Shown: positions 26,099 to 35,243, numbered from the stretch's first letter. The stretch is 64,000 nucleotides of DNA from Arenibacter algicola (GCF_000733925.1 NZ_JPOO01000003.1:248001-312000), one strand, 5' to 3'. Numbers and translations are program-made. Notes: a model not told the origin generated them from the sequence alone.

Positions 26099-27517
26099 AT
26101 GAAAGAATTTGTCTCTGCTAAAGCTACGAAATTAGAACTTTTAAACTTGAGGAGTATCCCAATACGTACTTTTTGGATTACCTCCATAGCCTTTTTCATT
26201 TGTTTCTTTGCATGGTTCGGTATCGTTCCTTTTATGCCCGATGTTGTCAAAGACTTGGGATTGACCCCAACGCAAAAGTGGAATTCCATTATTTTGGCTG
26301 TTTCAGGAACCGTATTTGCCCGTTTGTTAATTGGAAAATTATGTGATAAATATGGTCCTAGATTATGCTATACCTATTTATTGATTCTGGGTTCCATCCC
26401 TGTTATACTTCTAGGTTTTGTACAAACCCCGCTACAATTTCTAATTTGTAGGTTATTTATTGGTTTTATTGGCGCTTCTTTCGTAATAACCCAATTCCAT
26501 ACTTCCATAATGTTCGCTCCCAATATAGTAGGTACGGCAAATGCTACGTCCGCAGGCTGGGGAAATCTAGGTGGAGGGGCCAACCGATTGGGAATGCCCT
26601 TGATCGCAGCAGGAGTTGTTAGTTTTGGAATTGCAGATGAAGTTGCCTGGAGATACTCTATGGTAATTGCCGGGGTTATTTGCTTCTCAATGGGACTTAT
26701 ATATTACTTCTTTACCAGGGATACGCCTGAAGGCAATTTTAAAGAATTGAAGCTGGCAGGTAAAATGCCTAATTTAAAGAAAGATGAAGTATCCTTCTTG
26801 AGCACATTAAAGGATTACAGGGTCTGGATCTTGTTTCTAGTTTACGCCACTTGTTTTGGAATAGAATTAACAGTATATGGTACCATGGACGATTATCTTC
26901 AGAATAGATTTGGCCTGGATCGTTCTACGGCAGGAAATTTAGTATTGTCGTTTGCCCTTATGAATATTTTTGCCCGGACGTTAGGCGGCTATTTTGGAGA
27001 CCTGTTCGGTAAGTTCCGTGGCTTGCGCGGCAGGGTTGTTTTTCTTGCACTTATCCTGGCTACGGAGGGCCTAATGCTTTCCATCTTTTCAGTGACCACC
27101 AGTCTGGTATTTGGCATGATATTTTTGATAGCTTTTAGTCTTACCGTTCAAATGGCAGAAGGCGCCACTTTCTCAGTTGTGCCGTTTATTAACAAGAAGG
27201 CAATAGGATCTATTTCCGGAATTGTTGGGGCGGGAGGAAACGTAGGGGCCTTTCTGGCCGCCATGTTATTAAAATCCAAATCGGCCGTGGCCGAAAGTGC
27301 TGCCATAGCTGCCAACAGCGAGTTGGGCGAGCAGGCTGTAAAGGCTGCCCAGACTACCGCTGCCGCTTCTGCAGTATCCAGCGGATTTTTTGTAATAGGA
27401 GGATTTATAGTATTAGCAGCCCTTCTATCCCTGGCTATTAAGTTTGCTACGGCCGATGAAATGGCTGTTATTGAAGAAACTGAGGCAGAGCTTATATTAT
27501 CAGGAGTCGATAAATAA
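26099..27517 (+). CDS. narK: NarK-type nitrate/nitrite MFS transporter
   Basis: A 472-residue major facilitator with about 12 helices. The nitrate signature is present as SAGWGNLGGGANR in the fifth helix region, and the MFS loop motif appears as GKLCDKYGPR. It imports nitrate or exchanges nitrate and nitrite across the inner membrane for the reductases of this island. I use the ATG at 26099 because the predicted transcription start (about 26062) lies upstream of it; a TTG at 26060 would give 485 residues. An Ala-rich loop near residues 395-425 is unusual in length. Confidence 0.94.
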   Translation: MKEFVSAKATKLELLNLRSIPIRTFWITSIAFFICFFAWFGIVPFMPDVVKDLGLTPTQKWNSIILAVSGTVFARLLIGKLCDKYGPRLCYTYLLILGSIPVILLGFVQTPLQFLICRLFIGFIGASFVITQFHTSIMFAPNIVGTANATSAGWGNLGGGANRLGMPLIAAGVVSFGIADEVAWRYSMVIAGVICFSMGLIYYFFTRDTPEGNFKELKLAGKMPNLKKDEVSFLSTLKDYRVWILFLVYATCFGIELTVYGTMDDYLQNRFGLDRSTAGNLVLSFALMNIFARTLGGYFGDLFGKFRGLRGRVVFLALILATEGLMLSIFSVTTSLVFGMIFLIAFSLTVQMAEGATFSVVPFINKKAIGSISGIVGAGGNVGAFLAAMLLKSKSAVAESAAIAANSELGEQAVKAAQTTAAASAVSSGFFVIGGFIVLAALLSLAIKFATADEMAVIEETEAELILSGVDK

Positions 27518-27586
27518 ATGGGGAATTGTCTGCCGTGCCCCTTGTGGCACTTTTACCCAAAAAACCACTGAAATTTAAAACAGAAA

Positions 27587-27619
27587 ACGGAATGGATAAT
27601 TGCGATTATTTCATTCCGT
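27587..27619. repeat. 8-bp inverted repeat between narK and the porin gene
   Basis: ACGGAATG and CATTCCGT are perfect 8-bp arms separated by 17 bp. There is no T-run after it, so a Rho-independent terminator is unlikely. It may be an operator for the downstream outer-membrane channel gene or a transcript hairpin. Confidence 0.35.
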
Positions 27620-27740
27620 AATTCTGATCAAAATACGACACAGGAAACAATAATTCTTTACAGGAACCTGGACGATTAATGGCAATTTTATTCTTATGTT
27701 TACTGGTTCTACTCCTAAAAAAATAAATACCTATCTACAG

Positions 27741-29024
27741 ATGAAACGAATATATCTTTTATTTACCCTAATAGCCCTTTATGGATCAATTGCCAAAGCA
27801 CAGTTTACCTTGGATGGGGAATTTAGACCTCGAACCGAATTACGTCACGGTTTTGGCAGTATAATTGCCGAAGATGCAGACGCCGGTTTTGGGGTTTCAA
27901 CCCGTATCCGATTAAATGCGGGCTATACTATTGATGCCTATACATTTTATCTAAGCCTTCAAGACGTTATGGTATGGGGCGAAAACAGACAGCTGCTACC
28001 AGATGATGAGAATAATTCCTTCGCTGTTTTCGAGGCTTGGGCAGATATAAATTTGGGAAGTAATTTTTCCGCCAAATTGGGAAGACAGACCTTGGACTAT
28101 GATGACCAGCGAATAATGGGTAGTGTTGGCTGGACACAACAGGCACGTAACCATGATGCCGCTATATTAAAATACGCCAAAGAGAGTTTTCAGTTGGATC
28201 TAGGATTGGCCTATAGCCAGGATTATGATAATCCAAGTGGTTTTCAATCGGTTGGGAATGCCTATAACACTACTGGGTTCTTCTCCTATAAAACCATGCA
28301 ATACCTTTATTTAAAGGAGAATTGGAAAAACTTAAGCGGGAGCCTATTACTGTTGAACAATGGCTTCCAGAATTTTGAAGTTGATGGTACAACACCCGAC
28401 GGTATAAGCAATTTACAGACCCTAGGCACACATTTAGATTATAAAAAGGGAAGTTTCGGGGCTGCTTTGAACGCTTTTCTTCAAACTGGGGAAAGACAAG
28501 GTGCAGTTGATGTAGGAGGAGCTTATTTGTTGGGACTTGATTTCAACTATAATGCTTCTGCCAAAGTAAGTCTTGGCGCCGGTATGGAAATCATTAGTGG
28601 TAATGATGCCGGTACCACCGATAAAACAGAGGCCTTTTTCCCCCTGTATGGTACCAATCATAAATTCAATGGATTTATGGATTATTTCTACGTAGGAAAT
28701 CATGCCAATTCTGTTGGTTTGTTCGATGTTCATATAAGTGCCAATTTCAAGCTTGGGGAGAAATCTAGCTTAATGGTCAAGGCACTTAACTTTAGTGGAG
28801 AACAAGAATTGCCCAGTGGGGAAAAATCATTGGGGACAGAATTGGATCTTGTTTTTTCACAGGCATTCAACGGTTATTCCCTACAACTCGGTTATTCCCA
28901 AATGTTTGCCAATGATGGCATGTATGAATTAAAGGGTATCACTGAGGATGCTGCCGCCAGTAGCCAAAACTGGGCATGGGCCATGTTGGTCATCAAACCC
29001 AAATTTTTGAATACTTCCAAATAG
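27741..29024 (+). CDS. Alginate-export-family outer-membrane channel
   Basis: A 427-residue predicted 16-18-strand beta-barrel with a signal peptide (MKRIYLLFTLIALYGSIAKA) when started at 27741; an upstream ATG at 27696 would add 15 residues before the signal and is less likely. Blocks such as FTLDGEFRPRTELRHG, KLGRQTLDYDDQRIMGSVGW and the alternating aromatic strands match the alginate-export porin family. It sits between narK and the nitrate regulator. I infer a passive nitrate/nitrite channel rather than alginate export. A strong terminator follows. Confidence 0.85.
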   Translation: MKRIYLLFTLIALYGSIAKAQFTLDGEFRPRTELRHGFGSIIAEDADAGFGVSTRIRLNAGYTIDAYTFYLSLQDVMVWGENRQLLPDDENNSFAVFEAWADINLGSNFSAKLGRQTLDYDDQRIMGSVGWTQQARNHDAAILKYAKESFQLDLGLAYSQDYDNPSGFQSVGNAYNTTGFFSYKTMQYLYLKENWKNLSGSLLLLNNGFQNFEVDGTTPDGISNLQTLGTHLDYKKGSFGAALNAFLQTGERQGAVDVGGAYLLGLDFNYNASAKVSLGAGMEIISGNDAGTTDKTEAFFPLYGTNHKFNGFMDYFYVGNHANSVGLFDVHISANFKLGEKSSLMVKALNFSGEQELPSGEKSLGTELDLVFSQAFNGYSLQLGYSQMFANDGMYELKGITEDAAASSQNWAWAMLVIKPKFLNTSK

Positions 29025-29041
29025 ACCAATAATCATCAAAG

Positions 29042-29063
29042 CCCCGAAATTATCGGGGTTTTT
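29042..29063 (+). terminator. Rho-independent terminator after the porin gene
   Basis: A 6-bp GC stem CCCCGA / TCGGGG with a 5-nt AATTA loop is followed by TTTTT, and A residues precede the stem. It starts 18 nt after the porin stop codon and isolates the narK-porin unit from the downstream response regulator. Confidence 0.9.
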
Positions 29064-29219
29064 GATTTAATACCCACAGCAGTACATCTTCATTAAAGGG
29101 CTCGTGACCAAAATGGGGTACCACAATAAACCATAGATAAAATGCCTTTGTGATTGAGGTTATAATCAAAATTGCAACATCTATTTTCCCCGTATGAATA
29201 CTTAGTTTTAATTTTATCC

Positions 29220-29227
29220 TATATTTG
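29220..29227 (+). promoter_or_regulatory. -7 promoter element of the response regulator gene
   Basis: TATATTTG is a perfect match to the Bacteroidota -7 consensus TAnnTTTG and lies 20 nt before the GTG start of the response regulator. No TACGTA box is present, so this gene appears outside the TACGTA regulon. Confidence 0.55.
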
Positions 29228-29247
29228 TTGGGAAAGAATAGACTATT

Positions 29248-29919
29248 GTGGATAAAACAACGCGTATTGTATTGGCCGATGACCATTCCCTGGTAAGGGA
29301 TGGTATTAGGGCATTGTTGGAAGAAGATGCCAATTATGAGGTGATCGGTGAGGTATCCAATGGCAAGGAGGCCGTTCAAATGGTATTGGATAAAAAACCC
29401 GATCTCTTGATTATTGATATCCGAATGCCCGAAATGAATGGTATAGAAGCCGTAGAGGAACTCAAAAAACATTCTTCAACCACCAAATCCATTATACTTT
29501 CCATGCACGATTCCGAGGAGTACATCCTGAAATCGGTAAATGCCGGAGCAAGTGGCTATCTCCTGAAGGATACCGGAAAAACCGAATTTCTTAAGGCCAT
29601 TTCCACAGTTGAACAAGGTGGTAAATATTTCAGTGGTGATATTTCCAATGTTTTGGTAAACAATCTGTTGAGTCAGGGACAGACAAAACAGGAAAGTAAG
29701 CTTCCGCCAAAAAACGGAAATAACTCCTTTGGGATTACAAGTAAGGAATTACAAATACTGGAACTTGTCCTTTCAGGGCTTACCAATAAACAAATTTCCG
29801 AAAAACTTCAAAAAAGCAAACGCACCATTGAAACACATCGCTTTAATCTAATGAGAAAAATGGGCGTAAATAACCTAATGGACCTGGCCAGAAAGGCACA
29901 GGAATATAAGCTGATCTAA
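29248..29919 (+). CDS. NarL/FixJ-family response regulator
   Basis: A 223-residue regulator with a GTG start. The receiver domain has the acidic pair in LADDHS, phospho-acceptor Asp57 in LLIIDIRMPEMNG and the conserved Lys in LLKDTGK. The C-terminal LuxR-type helix-turn-helix (about 160-220) includes SKELQILELVLSGLTNKQISEKL and KRTIETHRFNLMRKM. No kinase adjoins it; the NarX-like kinase at 19526-21373 in the same island is the obvious partner. I infer that it binds the TACGTA boxes upstream of nirB, cobA, narK and the nitrate reductase. NarL-family proteins bind TAC-beginning heptamers, which is consistent but not proof. Confidence 0.92.
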   Translation: MDKTTRIVLADDHSLVRDGIRALLEEDANYEVIGEVSNGKEAVQMVLDKKPDLLIIDIRMPEMNGIEAVEELKKHSSTTKSIILSMHDSEEYILKSVNAGASGYLLKDTGKTEFLKAISTVEQGGKYFSGDISNVLVNNLLSQGQTKQESKLPPKNGNNSFGITSKELQILELVLSGLTNKQISEKLQKSKRTIETHRFNLMRKMGVNNLMDLARKAQEYKLI

Positions 29920-30058
29920 ATCTGTCAAAACTGATTTTTTATTGATTTACAGGGGTTTATCATGTAATTGATAAATGGTGTATTCTGTAATATCCAATGA
30001 AAAAGCAATATTATTGTCTTTTCGTCAATATTCTGCCCAACTATTATCAATAAATTAC

Positions 30059-30079
30059 TACGTATTTATACTTAATTTG
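30059..30079 (+). promoter_or_regulatory. Nitrate reductase promoter with tandem TACGTA-type boxes
   Basis: TACGTA at 30059-30064 is followed exactly 10 bp later by the degenerate TACTTA (30069-30074), which merges into a near-consensus -7 element TTAATTTG (30072-30079). The ATG is at 30127, giving a leader of about 40 nt. This repeats the tandem-box geometry of the nirB and narK promoters. Confidence 0.65.
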
Positions 30080-30126
30080 GTAATTTTAGATCATATTTAA
30101 TTGGTTTCTTTTAATACAAGGATTTT

Positions 30127-33100
30127 ATGCAGAAAAAGAACGAACATAAAACTATTTGCTCCTACTGTGGGGTTGGGTGCGGCATTGTGGTGGAACAGGA
30201 CTCCAAGGGCAATATTAGTGTTGAAGGAGATCAAGATTATCCCGTTAACAAAGGTATGTTATGTTCCAAAGGGAAGAATCTTAATTACGTGGCCCAGGAT
30301 GTTAGTGACCGGATCTTATATCCAGAAATGAGATGGAGCAGAAATCACCCTTTACAAAGAGTTTCGTGGGATACTGCCTTTGACAGGGCCGCTGCCGTAT
30401 TTAAGAGCATTATTGAAAAACATGGTCCTGATAGTGTAGGCTTCTATGTTTCTGGCCAATGTCTTACTGAAGAATATTATTTAGTTAATAAATTGACCAA
30501 GGGTTTTATAGGTACCAATAATATTGATACCAATTCCAGACTCTGCATGAGTTCTGCCGTAGTGGGTTATAAAAAAATGTTGGGAGAGGATTCCGTACCT
30601 ATTTCATATGAAGACATAGAGCTATCGGATTGTTTCCTTATTGCAGGGGCCAATCCTGCCTGGTGCCATCCTATCCTTTTTAGAAGAATAGAAAATCACA
30701 AGGAGAACAATCCGGACGTAAAAATTATTGTGGTAGACCCTAGGAAAACACAGACCTGTGCCGCGGCGGATCTTCATTTACAAATTTTACCTGGAACGGA
30801 TGTAATTCTTTTCAATGCCATAGCCCGCTGGTTGATTGAAAAGAAAAAAATAGACAGGAACTTCATTAAAAAGCATACCGTAAATTTCGATGCGGTTAAG
30901 GATAGCGCCTTTCAACTTTCAATGAAAAAGGCTGCTGAACTTTGTGGAATTCCTGTAGAGGACATCAAGAAGGCGGCCATGTATATAGGCAACGCCAATG
31001 CTTTTATAAGTATGTGGACTATGGGGCTAAACCAAAGTGTCATTGGTGTTTCCAAAAACGTGGCATTAATGAATCTGTCACTGCTTACCGGACAAATCGG
31101 AAAACCTGGGGCCGGACCATTTTCACTTACCGGGCAACCCAACGCCATGGGAGGTAGGGAAGTAGGGGGTATGGCCAGCTTACTCGCAGCCCATAGGGAA
31201 TTGGGCAATCCCAAACACCGCAAGGAAGTGTCGGATTTTTGGGGTGGAAAAGAAATAAAATCCGAGCCTGGCTATACCGCCACAGAGATGTTCGACGCTT
31301 TGGAAAATGGAAAGATGAAGGCGGTATGGATTATCTGTACCAATCCAATTGTGAGCTTGCCCAATGTACATAAGGCCGAAAAGGCATTAAAAAATGCCAA
31401 TTTCGTTGTAGTACAGGATATTTCCCATAATTCGGAGACGACCAAATTTGCTGACCTGCTCTTACCTGCCGCAGGCTGGTTGGAAAAGGAAGGGACTATG
31501 ACCAATTCCGAGAGACGGATAAGTTATCTTCCCAAAGTAATTGATGCGCCAGGAGAGGCTTTACCGGACGCAGAAATTTTATGGAAGTTTGCACAAAAAA
31601 TGGGATATCATGGATTTGACTATAAAAATGCCAGCGAAGTATATGACGAACACTGCCTTTTAACAAAAGGTACCGAAATAGATATATCGGGTTTATCCTA
31701 TGATCGATTAAAGAACGAAGGTAGCTTTCAATGGCCGGTACCCCACGACAAACATATGGGTACCCCCAGACTCTTTACGGATTACCAATTCTTTACCAAC
31801 GATAGGAAGTCGCACTTCAATGCTCCCTATTCACTTTACAATAAGTCGGAATTAACAACCCCCGAATACCCCTTAATTCTCAATACAGGCAGGATAAGGG
31901 ACCAATGGCATACCCGCACAAAAACCGGAAAGGTGAAGCGTCTGCTTACCCATATTCCGGATCCATATTTGGAAATGAACAAAGTGGATGCCTATTTGCG
32001 AAAATTAAAGGATGGGGATATAGCCGTGATAAAAAGCAGGAGAGGAACGGTCCGGGTTAAAGTGAAGGTGAATTTTGATATACGCGAGAAAGTAGTCTTC
32101 CTTCCAATGCATTGGGGCAAAGTCCTGAATAATGATTTTGGAAGGGCAAATAACTTGACCAATGACCTAGTTGATCCGGTATCCAAGGAACCGGATTTTA
32201 AGTATTGTGCCGTAGAGGTGGCCAAGTATGTAAAGCCGAAACAGAAAATTCTGATTATCGGGGCCGGAGCAGCGGCTTATAGATTTATCCAGACCTATAG
32301 GGAAAAAAATGAAACCGATGAGCTTCATGTCTTCTCCAAGGAAAAAGACCCTTTTTACAATAGGGTATTACTCCCAGAATATGTGAGTGAGGAACTCTCA
32401 TGGGAAGCTCTGGAAAAACTAAAAAAAGGCGAGCTCGAAAAATTGGATATTACCCTACATTCAGGTTTAGGGGTAACCCAAATAGATAGGAAAAATAAAA
32501 CCGTCATGGACGATGATGGTTTTGAGCACGCCTATGATATACTTGTAATGGCTACAGGAAGTAGGGCCTTTGTACCAAGTGAAGTGCAAATAAACATGCC
32601 AGGTCGTTTTACGATGAGAGAGCGTGGGGATGCCGATAAATTACGAAAATATTTAGAGGATACCGGCCTTCCATCAGAAGAGCAACATGTGGTAATTGTG
32701 GGAGGTGGACTTTTGGGATTGGAGTTGGCGGCAGCGCTTAAGAACAGAAATGTTAATATAAGTATCATTCAACGTGCCCCTAGATTAATGGAAAGACAGT
32801 TGGATAGAATTGCAAGTCGACTATTGGCCGAGGATGTAAGCGACCGCGGGATTAAAGTTTATTTTGATAATGAAGTAAGTACCGTATTCGAGGAAAGGGA
32901 TGACAAAAACTCCCTTTCAATTACCTTAAAAACAGGAAGGACCATAAAATGTAATGCCATTGTTTACGCTATTGGTACCCGTCCCAATATTGAGTTGGCA
33001 AAGCATTCCGATCTTAAAACAGGCAGGGGAGTGGTAGTCAATGAATATTTACAGACCAGTGATCCAAATATTTTTGCCCTTGGTGAAATTGCAGAATTTA

Positions 33101-33660
33101 GAAATGCCCTTTTTGGGATAACATCGGCTGCCGAGCAACAGGCCGATACTGCGGCAAAATATATTTTGGGCGACTTTAGCAGTATTTACAATGGATCTAT
33201 CCTCATGAATATTTTAAAGTTCGAAAATCTGGACCTCTGTAGTCTGGGTATGGTGAATGCCCCTCTGGATGACAATAGCTATGAGGAAATTATCCTAATG
33301 GATGTCAGCAAGAAATACTACAAAAAATGTATAGTAAAGGATGATACCCTAAAAGGTGCTATCCTAATGGGAGATAAAAACGAGTTTGCCGAATTTAAAA
33401 GATTAATTGAGGAAGAAATTGAACTATCGGAAAAACGGAACGAGCTACTTAGAGGGCAAAAAAATTCTGTCCCTTTAAAAGGAAAATTGGTATGCTCCTG
33501 CAGTCAGGTCGGAGAGGGCAATCTAATTGAAACAATCAATACTGGATGTGAAGACTTCTCAAAACTGTGCTCAGAAACTGGAGCAGGGCTTGGCTGCGGA
33601 AGTTGTAAACCTGAAATACAGGATATTTTACGCAAACAATTACAAACAGTTACCTCATAA
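30127..33660 (+). CDS. nasA: Assimilatory nitrate reductase fused to an NirB-like FAD reductase and BFD domain
   Basis: A 1177-residue cytosolic fusion. The N-terminal [4Fe-4S] ligands are Cys11, 14, 18 and 46, followed by the molybdopterin oxidoreductase domain and dinucleotide-binding domain to about residue 695 (TGQPNAMGGREVGGMA typifies Nas/Nap enzymes). Residues about 703-1060 form an FAD/NAD(P) module (KILIIGAGAAAYRF, VIVGGGLLGLELAAAL) like NirB or NasB. Residues about 1117-1177 form a BFD-like [2Fe-2S] domain (VCSCSQVGEGN ... GCGSCKP). The fusion would let one chain take electrons from NAD(P)H and reduce nitrate to nitrite. The next gene, 11 bp downstream, encodes a rubredoxin fusion. 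There is no Tat signal, so it is cytosolic. Confidence 0.92.
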   Translation: MQKKNEHKTICSYCGVGCGIVVEQDSKGNISVEGDQDYPVNKGMLCSKGKNLNYVAQDVSDRILYPEMRWSRNHPLQRVSWDTAFDRAAAVFKSIIEKHGPDSVGFYVSGQCLTEEYYLVNKLTKGFIGTNNIDTNSRLCMSSAVVGYKKMLGEDSVPISYEDIELSDCFLIAGANPAWCHPILFRRIENHKENNPDVKIIVVDPRKTQTCAAADLHLQILPGTDVILFNAIARWLIEKKKIDRNFIKKHTVNFDAVKDSAFQLSMKKAAELCGIPVEDIKKAAMYIGNANAFISMWTMGLNQSVIGVSKNVALMNLSLLTGQIGKPGAGPFSLTGQPNAMGGREVGGMASLLAAHRELGNPKHRKEVSDFWGGKEIKSEPGYTATEMFDALENGKMKAVWIICTNPIVSLPNVHKAEKALKNANFVVVQDISHNSETTKFADLLLPAAGWLEKEGTMTNSERRISYLPKVIDAPGEALPDAEILWKFAQKMGYHGFDYKNASEVYDEHCLLTKGTEIDISGLSYDRLKNEGSFQWPVPHDKHMGTPRLFTDYQFFTNDRKSHFNAPYSLYNKSELTTPEYPLILNTGRIRDQWHTRTKTGKVKRLLTHIPDPYLEMNKVDAYLRKLKDGDIAVIKSRRGTVRVKVKVNFDIREKVVFLPMHWGKVLNNDFGRANNLTNDLVDPVSKEPDFKYCAVEVAKYVKPKQKILIIGAGAAAYRFIQTYREKNETDELHVFSKEKDPFYNRVLLPEYVSEELSWEALEKLKKGELEKLDITLHSGLGVTQIDRKNKTVMDDDGFEHAYDILVMATGSRAFVPSEVQINMPGRFTMRERGDADKLRKYLEDTGLPSEEQHVVIVGGGLLGLELAAALKNRNVNISIIQRAPRLMERQLDRIASRLLAEDVSDRGIKVYFDNEVSTVFEERDDKNSLSITLKTGRTIKCNAIVYAIGTRPNIELAKHSDLKTGRGVVVNEYLQTSDPNIFALGEIAEFRNALFGITSAAEQQADTAAKYILGDFSSIYNGSILMNILKFENLDLCSLGMVNAPLDDNSYEEIILMDVSKKYYKKCIVKDDTLKGAILMGDKNEFAEFKRLIEEEIELSEKRNELLRGQKNSVPLKGKLVCSCSQVGEGNLIETINTGCEDFSKLCSETGAGLGCGSCKPEIQDILRKQLQTVTS

Positions 33661-33671
33661 AATATATCGCT

Positions 33672-35108
33672 ATGAATGATGATTTACACCGAATATTGAT
33701 CAAGGGAGGAGTTACTTCTCCAGGGGAATTAAAGGATATCATTGCCATGTTGGAAGCAGGGGGGCTGAAAGAAGTATTTTTTGGATCGCGGCAAGATTTG
33801 CTGTTCCCTTTGCAAAATGCCAAGGAGGAACAATTGGAACAAATATCAAAATTCAACACCGATATTGTTAGCGATAGAAGTTACCAAAATATAGTAACGT
33901 CCTATGTGTCTGCAGATATTTTTGATATGACCAACTGGCTCAAGGGTTCTACTTATTTATACATTTTGGAGGGTTTTGATTATCTGCCCAAATTAAAAAT
34001 AAACATCACCGACCCCAAGCAACGTTTGGTTCCAATTTTTAATGGCAACCTTAACTTTATTGCCTCGGATAGTGAGGATTATTGGTACCTGAACATTAAA
34101 CTTCCGCACTGGACAAAATCTGTTTACTACCCTGTCTTAATTTATAGTTGGGACATCCATACCGTAGCCAAGGCTATTGAGGAAATATACCAGGATGTAG
34201 CGGATATAGACGAACTATTTTTTATTCTCAATAAAAAATTGGATACCAATAATAGAACCATTGAACGTGAGCTGGTGGTTCCTTACATTAAATTTCCTTA
34301 TTATGAAGGAATGAACAGAATGGGCCTGGATCAATATTGGCTGGGACTTTATTGGCGAAACAATAGATACGATCTCGATTTTCTAAAAAAATTATGTGGC
34401 TTTTGTCTGGACAATAGCATTGGGAAAATATGCATTACGCCGTGGAAGTCATTTATTATAAAGGGAATAAAAAGCTCCAGCAGGCCCGAACTGGAACGTT
34501 TCCTAGGACAAAAAGGGATCAATATTCGCCACTCCCAATTGGAAATGAACTGGCACCTACCGGTGGATGATATGGAAGCACTGGAATTGAAAAAATTCTT
34601 GGTGCTAAGTTTTGATCAGAACGATATCAGCACCTACGGACTAACCTTTGGAATAAGCAATGAAACGGGGAAGCGCACTCATTTTTCTTCTGTTATTATT
34701 GAAAAGAACACCCCACCAACCATAGTAAAGGATTTTTCGGTAAGGCCTACCTACAACGTATTGCATTTTAAAAATTTTGATCCCAATACCCAAGAATATC
34801 AAGTATATGCCCAGGACGTGGATAAGATAGAGTTACCAGGTCTGTTAATGGAACTGAGCAAACATTATTTTGATCAATTGGGAAGGGCCGTGGCCAAAAA
34901 GGAATCCCCAAAGAATACAAATGTTGATATTTTGAAAGAAGTTTATCAATGTAGCTCTTGTTTCACCGTGTACGACCAAACCTACGGTGATGCCAAAGCG
35001 CAGGTCGTTGTTGGAACTCCATTTGAAGACCTTACAGAGGATTACTGCTGTCCTGTGTGTTCTGCTCCAAAATCCGATTTTAAGAAAATGAAACTGCAAA
35101 TATTGTAA
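33672..35108 (+). CDS. Nitrite/sulfite-reductase-like protein with C-terminal rubredoxin
   Basis: A 478-residue cytosolic protein. The C-terminal 55 residues are a rubredoxin with CxxC at Cys427/430 and CPVC at 460/463. The remainder is divergent, but GKICITPWKSFIIKGI (about 252-267) and the preceding region resemble the ferredoxin-like half domains of siroheme nitrite/sulfite reductases. The siroheme and [4Fe-4S] cysteines (CxxxxxC and CxxxC) are absent, so it is unlikely to be catalytic itself. It starts 11 bp after the nitrate reductase and is surely cotranscribed. I infer an electron-transfer partner of the nitrate reductase; family members are usually annotated only as rubredoxin. Confidence 0.8.
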   Translation: MNDDLHRILIKGGVTSPGELKDIIAMLEAGGLKEVFFGSRQDLLFPLQNAKEEQLEQISKFNTDIVSDRSYQNIVTSYVSADIFDMTNWLKGSTYLYILEGFDYLPKLKINITDPKQRLVPIFNGNLNFIASDSEDYWYLNIKLPHWTKSVYYPVLIYSWDIHTVAKAIEEIYQDVADIDELFFILNKKLDTNNRTIERELVVPYIKFPYYEGMNRMGLDQYWLGLYWRNNRYDLDFLKKLCGFCLDNSIGKICITPWKSFIIKGIKSSSRPELERFLGQKGINIRHSQLEMNWHLPVDDMEALELKKFLVLSFDQNDISTYGLTFGISNETGKRTHFSSVIIEKNTPPTIVKDFSVRPTYNVLHFKNFDPNTQEYQVYAQDVDKIELPGLLMELSKHYFDQLGRAVAKKESPKNTNVDILKEVYQCSSCFTVYDQTYGDAKAQVVVGTPFEDLTEDYCCPVCSAPKSDFKKMKLQIL

Positions 35109-35243
35109 TGGCTGCAAAGCCATCATATGTGAATAGGCACTATTAAAAAGTTGGTTAGTAGATTAAGGAAATATTAGGATGTCTAACCCCACTACAGTGG
35201 TTACTACCTAGTGCCGGGTAGTCACACTTGGATTTACAGCCTA

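Noticed and set aside
25996..26289. 97-codon minus-strand frame across the narK promoter
   Set aside because: It covers the TACGTA boxes and the narK start and has no motif.
29050..29472. 140-codon minus-strand frame
   Set aside because: It overlaps the terminator and the receiver domain of the response regulator; it is a shadow.
35108..35222. Small hairpins after the rubredoxin fusion gene
   Set aside because: Stems of 5-6 bp without T-runs; not enough to call terminators.
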